DNA from: Lindgomyces ingoldianus
Lineage: Eukaryota; Ascomycota; Dothideomycetes; Pleosporales; Lindgomycetaceae
Assembly (NCBI RefSeq): GCF_010093535.1
Contig: NW_022985228.1
Coordinates: forward strand, 124,001 to 188,000
DNA length: 64,000 nucleotides
Direction of reading: 5' to 3'
In this document: one piece after another, positions 59,831 through 64,000 of the stretch
How the letters are laid out: the number at the start of each line of letters is the position of its first letter
How positions within the stretch are numbered: the stretch's first letter is position 1
Made by a program: the position numbers and the translations under genes
Notes under the pieces: model-generated
What the model saw: only the letters and a program-made list of their open reading frames with translations
Database searches by the model: none
What the model was told of the DNA's origin: nothing

Positions 59831-60268
59831 TTATCATTAGGGATCTCTCCGCGCATACTCATAAATACTAAATGCACACTCTTGGCATTCCAAGGTTTGC
59901 CGCGCGCAATACTTATTGGACATGTTCCCACTAACAATCTAGTATCTAGACGTGTGCAGATCAAAGACTTCCTAGTTTGACAAGAGGATCAAGCCGCGTT
60001 ATGCCAATGTTTGAGCATCCAAATCAGAGTGCAGCCTAAGCAAGGCCCGCAAGGGCGGAGCAAGTAGTGGCTCCTGGGACGTAGCTCATTTGGTTATTTT
60101 AGCGCGAGACATCAGCCCCTAATTCTCGCGCAGCGCGAGTTAATACCAAACATACTTTCCTCTGTCGTGATCTCTTCCAAGGGCCTTGTTAAACACAACT
60201 TTGTAGCTAACGCCTAAGTATAATAGTCGTACGCCCCCCTAGCGCGCCTGTGTGGACGCAGTAGCATC
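59831..60268. other. Intergenic DNA
   Basis: Mostly balanced composition with some TAG-rich patches. No gene or repeat recognised. It holds the 3' flank of the pseudogene that follows. Confidence 0.5.
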
Positions 60269-61024
60269 CTAAGGTCCCGCATTCACTCCTAGATCATTAA
60301 CTTCCATAGCCAGCGCATCTGCTGCTTTAGCTAACACTACGTCTCTAGAACATTCTCTATTCGTTCGTGCGTCTCCAGCTTGATACGCAGTGGCCTTAGA
60401 TATGATAGCATATCTAGGAATTTCTTTTCTCAGAGGCTTCTTTAAGGGAGCCTTCTAGCGGCACTATTCTAACATAATGTGCCATATGTTGGTCTAGGAA
60501 GCATCAGTACAAATAGATCTAGGTTTGCAGTGGCTTATAGTAACCCTAAAGCCGGCCGAACGCAGGGCCCCTCGCACTGCAGCCAAAGGAGGCGATTGAC
60601 AGTGTATCACCTTCGCCACTAAACTTGGAATGAAAAAGAACAGGCTATGATTAATCTCTACAGGATTAACTCTTGGTATGAACGGGCCTAGCAGCGCAGC
60701 TTCCTCTAACAATGTAGATATTTTGTCCCTTATGCCAAAGGTAATCTCCTCTAGTGCAGTGTAAAGCATGCCCTCTATCTAATCCTTCGCTGCATAGGCA
60801 TTGTATTTAGACTTCTAGACATGTGCTAGCATCCTCTTAATAAACTCTAGGTTATGTAGTGGACCGCTATACATGGGGCCAGAAAGCTAAGGCGCTGTCA
60901 GCGCGATGATCTAGGGATTTGTGTTTTTGCTTACATGAGTTTTAATGCTGCAATGCTCGCACAACTGGTTTGCATATAGCCCTTGCGTAAAGGAGTGCTT
61001 ATAAGACGTAACCTTATTTTTGTT
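60269..61024 (-). pseudogene. Trm1-like tRNA (guanine26-N2)-dimethyltransferase, C-terminal fragment
   Basis: Trm1 makes N2,N2-dimethylguanosine at position 26 of tRNAs. The minus frame reads, in family order, 'NQLCEHCSIKTHVSKN' (metal-binding cysteines), 'SGPMYSGPLHNLEFIKRML', 'EGMLYTALEE', 'SLFFFIPSLVAKVIHCQSP', 'LAAVRGALRSAGFRVTISH' with a following 'CKPRSICTDA', then 'TNIWHIMLE*CR*KAPLK'. This is the C-terminal half typical of fungal Trm1. A 91-codon part (60494-60769) stays open, but seven or more TAG/TAA codons at Trp or Gln positions show RIP damage. The SAM-binding N-terminal half is absent: upstream sequence meets a stop and then the Gyp-2 LTR at 61079. Being essential-type housekeeping, a working copy should exist elsewhere; this is a dead duplicate. 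Assignment is from remembered family motifs. Confidence 0.7.
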
Positions 61025-61078
61025 TTAGGTAGGCTTGTTGCGAGCGAGAAATTAAGTAGACTAAGATCCGCACCTATT

Positions 61079-61671
61079 TGTTACGGTCTACAGTTGGACC
61101 AGCGTAACTCCACCGACAGTGCTCCACAATCTAGCTGGATTGGGACAGGGCTCGCTTAAAGACCAGTCGGAGGACACAGAGGCAGCGCAGCTGCCTGAAG
61201 TCATGGAAGAATGCGTCGTCCAGTAGGAAAGCAGGCCGCGAGTCCAGGGAGCTAAAGGGAGCCCATAGGAGCTCCTCTTAGCAGGCTCCTATAAACTCCC
61301 GCCAGCTCCCCTTAGCACTTTAGCACATGTATATAGTACGCACATTAAGCAACCTTTAGAAGGTGTGTTTAACATTTAGTTTATTCTTTATATAGACTAA
61401 GTCGCATTTAGCTTTTTAAAGAGCTGTAATACTATTTATATATCTTGCACTATATATACCTCTAACCCTGTCTACTAGGACTGTTTAACCTAGCCTCTCT
61501 ACTGCTGCATTAAGGGCAAACTACAATCTAGTCTCCCTATCCCTCTTTATTAGCCTAATAGCCTGTACGTAGGACTGTACACCTTACTAGATTAGCCTCT
61601 TCCCTCTAACCTCCTTTCTACACTAGGAGCATTCTAAGACCTAAGTGCTTCTTAAAGCAAGAATTATAACA
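61079..61671 (+). repeat. 5' LTR of Gyp-2 copy 3
   Basis: It starts TGTTACGGTCTACAGTTGG and ends AGAATTATAACA. The first 240 bp keep many CG pairs (GCGTCGTCCAG, GGCCGCGAGTCC), while the second half is RIP-mutated. Confidence 0.9.
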
Positions 61672-63350
61672 TTAAACACTACCCCTTTAAAAAGTATAGT
61701 AACCTTATAACATAACTTAGATTCTAATATAGCCTATGCTGCGCTATTAGGATCTACAGAAGTTCCTACCTAAAGTAAAGCTGTTCTAGCAGAACAGATT
61801 AACTTAATCTAGGATAATATTAAAGAACTCTAGTAGATTAGTAATAAAGTTAGTAAGCTTAAGAAACTTAAGCAAAAAATTACTAACCTCTAATAAAAAA
61901 TAGTAGAACTATAAAATCTTTAAAAACCCCTAAGCCTTTAAAAAGCTACTAACTAAGCTTATTAGATATATAAATTATAAGTAAAGCTAGTAAAGATCTA
62001 GAACATTTTAATAAAAAAAGCAAGTATTATAGCTAAAAAGACTTTAAGACTAGCTCTTTTAAAGCTTTTTAAAGAATTATTAAAGAACCTCTAACTATTT
62101 TTTATAAAATGTTACCTCTACATGCAATATAATAAAAGAGTATTTTAGACTAACACAGAAATAATATTCTAAATAGAACTACACCTAAAAGGCCCCTTTA
62201 TAATTTAGTTTTAACTTTATGTAGACAACTAGATAAACTTTAAAGTAAATAGTAAAGCACTTACTTTTAAAACTAAAGAAATATTTAGCAGCATTAAAAA
62301 CTTTAAAGAAGCCTTAATAGCTATTTATAAAACTTTAAATAAAAAGAAAATTGCAGCTAATAAGCTAGACACTATAAAACAAAGAAATAACTTAGTTTAG
62401 AATTATGCAGCACGCTTTAGAGAATAACAAGCTATCTGCAGATAGATAGACTAGAAAGCTCTCTGCTACATGTTCTATAATAGACTAAGTAAAATAGTAA
62501 AGGATAAGTTTATGCATAGTAATAAGCTAACTACCTTTAAAAATTTTATTACGTAAGTAATAACCTATAACAACTGCTATAAAGAGAGTAAGAGAGAAAA
62601 GAAATAAAAAGGAACTCTCTAAAAACTAAAGTTTATTCTTAAAAAAAGAAAGCTTTTATAATATAATAAAAAACTAATAGACCTTAGTTACATAAAGCAT
62701 ACATAAAGCCCCTCTTTTAAAAAGAGCTAAGTTTTAGAACATAATAAGCTGCCCCTAATAAAGAAATAATAAAAGTGGCTAAAAAATAAGGCCTGCCTAA
62801 ACTATAGAAAAGTAGGACATTTCTACTAAAACTGCCTAGACTTCTAGAAGAGGGAGAATAAAAATACTACTATAATAATAAAAGCTATTACTGCTAAATA
62901 CAGCCTTATAGATAAGAAAATATTAAAAAGATTAAATAACAGACTTTGCTAGTAATATAAAAGCAACTACTCTTTAAACAACTATTTTAAAGTGTACTAA
63001 AAAGTAGTTATTTAAAACTTTAGTAGCCTTAATATAGTGTTACAGGACCTTATAATTCTTAAGGGATATAGAGAAAAGACTTAAATCTAAAGATACATTA
63101 TAAATGTTTATAAAAAAGAAGAATAGTTTCTTCTATAAGACTAAATCTCTAGCACTTTAGTAAAAAAGCTCTTTTAATAGTTTTAAAAATGTAAATGCTA
63201 GAAATGTAGTCTATAACATAACTACTTAAGTTATTGCATAGTTATGCTTTACTAAGTAAATATTAGCAACAACTATCTTACATTTAACATTATATAACAT
63301 ATAGCTAAAGTTAAATATAACATTATAAATAAAAAGAAATAATAGCAGTT
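61672..63350 (+). pseudogene. Gyp-2 copy 3 gag remnant
   Basis: A coiled-coil-like region (about 61780-61960) is followed by a retrotransposon gag segment ('AARFREQQAICR', 'MFYNRLSKIVKDKFMHSNK' near 62410-62530) and a zinc knuckle at 62794-62835 reading 'CLNYRKVGHFY*NC', CX2CX4HX4C with the second cysteine changed to tyrosine. TAG stops at Trp/Gln positions are RIP-type. Confidence 0.75.
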
Positions 63351-64000
63351 TTTTATAAAAATCTAAGACTAGAAACTAGAAGGACTAGGCAGACCTGCTA
63401 GGTTTAAAGTCCTAAAGCTAGTACTTAGGAAGCCTAAGACACTACTTCCTAGCCTTATAATTAGCAGAAAGGCTTTAGTAATGCAATAGAGCTATAGTTA
63501 GTGCGCACTCTGTAGAAATAAAACCTATAGCACTAATAATTACTAATAAAAAGGACACCCTGTTTAGATAGTACAAACGCAGGAATACTCTTAGTAGACC
63601 TAGGAGAGTCCTCTTAACACATTACATAGACCTAATAATTGTCTATACCCCTAGTACTAATGCACATAACAGTATTGCCTTAAGCATTAGAATAATAAGC
63701 ATAAGATAGGCTAGTAGCCTACATAGAAAAAGAACTATAATAGATGCCTATAGTAAGGAACAGCCTTAGCCTGCAAAACTATAAACTGTTACACCTGCTA
63801 AATAGCGCCCCTACACAAGCAGAAGAAATAGGCAGCATGTAAAAAATAAGATAACTATAAGTTTTACTATTTTTAATAAAAAGCAGTAAGAAAAGAAGAC
63901 TACTTAATGTTACATTACTTAGTTAAAGATTATAAATGTAAAGCAGCTAACTACTATAATAGAGAACATTAAATTAATAAAAAAAAAAATAAGTTTAATA

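Larger units (their letters stand above)
61079..64000 (+). mobile_element. Ty3/gypsy element Gyp-2 copy 3, 5' part, cut by window end
   Basis: The 593-bp 5' LTR is followed by gag and the beginning of pol in plus orientation. It aligns in reverse with Gyp-2 copy 2 (54046 down to 42703, then on). The last third (63359-64000) matches the protease/RT approach. It is inserted beside the Trm1-like fragment; the left flank CTATT (61074-61078) is the presumed target site. RIP stops throughout gag. Confidence 0.85.

Overview
This window looks like a transposon-packed, AT-rich block from a filamentous ascomycete (Pezizomycotina). Three things point there. Fungal Ty3/gypsy, Ty1/copia and Fot1/Pogo-type elements fill about 87% of it. 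Nearly all are shot through with stop codons by C-to-T and G-to-A transitions, the signature of repeat-induced point mutation (RIP). The only intact-looking gene has a fungal-style short intron and resembles a fungal-specific regulator family. The exact genus cannot be fixed from this sequence.

Layout. Positions 1-55550 are one nest of transposons. Working names used here: Gyp-1, Gyp-2 and Gyp-3 (gypsy), Cop-1 (copia), Pogo-A and Pogo-B (TA-target DNA transposons), FB-B (a 1.1 kb foldback derivative of Pogo-B), TRIM-1 (a miniature LTR element) and element G. Gyp-1 copy 2 (25841-55550, continuing left of the window) appears to hold Gyp-2 copy 1 (right part 13945-25840). That holds Cop-1 copy 1 (ending 13944), which holds FB-B1, TRIM-1 and FB-B2. 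FB-B2 holds Gyp-1 copy 1 (3511-12401), which holds element G1: six levels. Gyp-2 copy 1 also holds Pogo-A1, which is split by a complete Gyp-3 (15753-21413). Gyp-1 copy 2 also holds a 201-bp solo LTR, FB-B3, Pogo-A2 (with a Gyp-3 solo LTR) and FB-B4. FB-B4 is split by Gyp-2 copy 2 (34659-54046, minus), which carries Cop-1 copy 2 (42708-49910), Pogo-B5 and a composite repeat patch at 38041-40640. Most boundaries are set by matching 5-bp or TA target duplications and by equal LTR lengths.

Positions 55556-61078 are a non-transposon island. It holds a RIP-damaged unknown coding remnant (56180-56967, +), ordinary intergenic DNA, one apparently functional gene (57752-59274, minus; C-terminal region like fungal bZIP-associated regulators, DNA-binding part not found), a short promoter-proximal repeat, a stray Pogo-type terminus, and a pseudogene resembling the C-terminal part of the tRNA m2,2G26 methyltransferase Trm1 (60269-61024, minus). 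Positions 61079-64000 are the 5' LTR and gag of Gyp-2 copy 3, which runs off the window.

No autonomous element here appears active. In Pogo-A2 and Pogo-B5 all three catalytic aspartates inspected are changed to asparagine, and the reverse transcriptases have lost one or both aspartates of the active-site pair. The most unusual item is the FB-B family: four copies of essentially identical length (1099-1100 bp), each a long inverted repeat built from the 5' part of the Pogo-B transposase.
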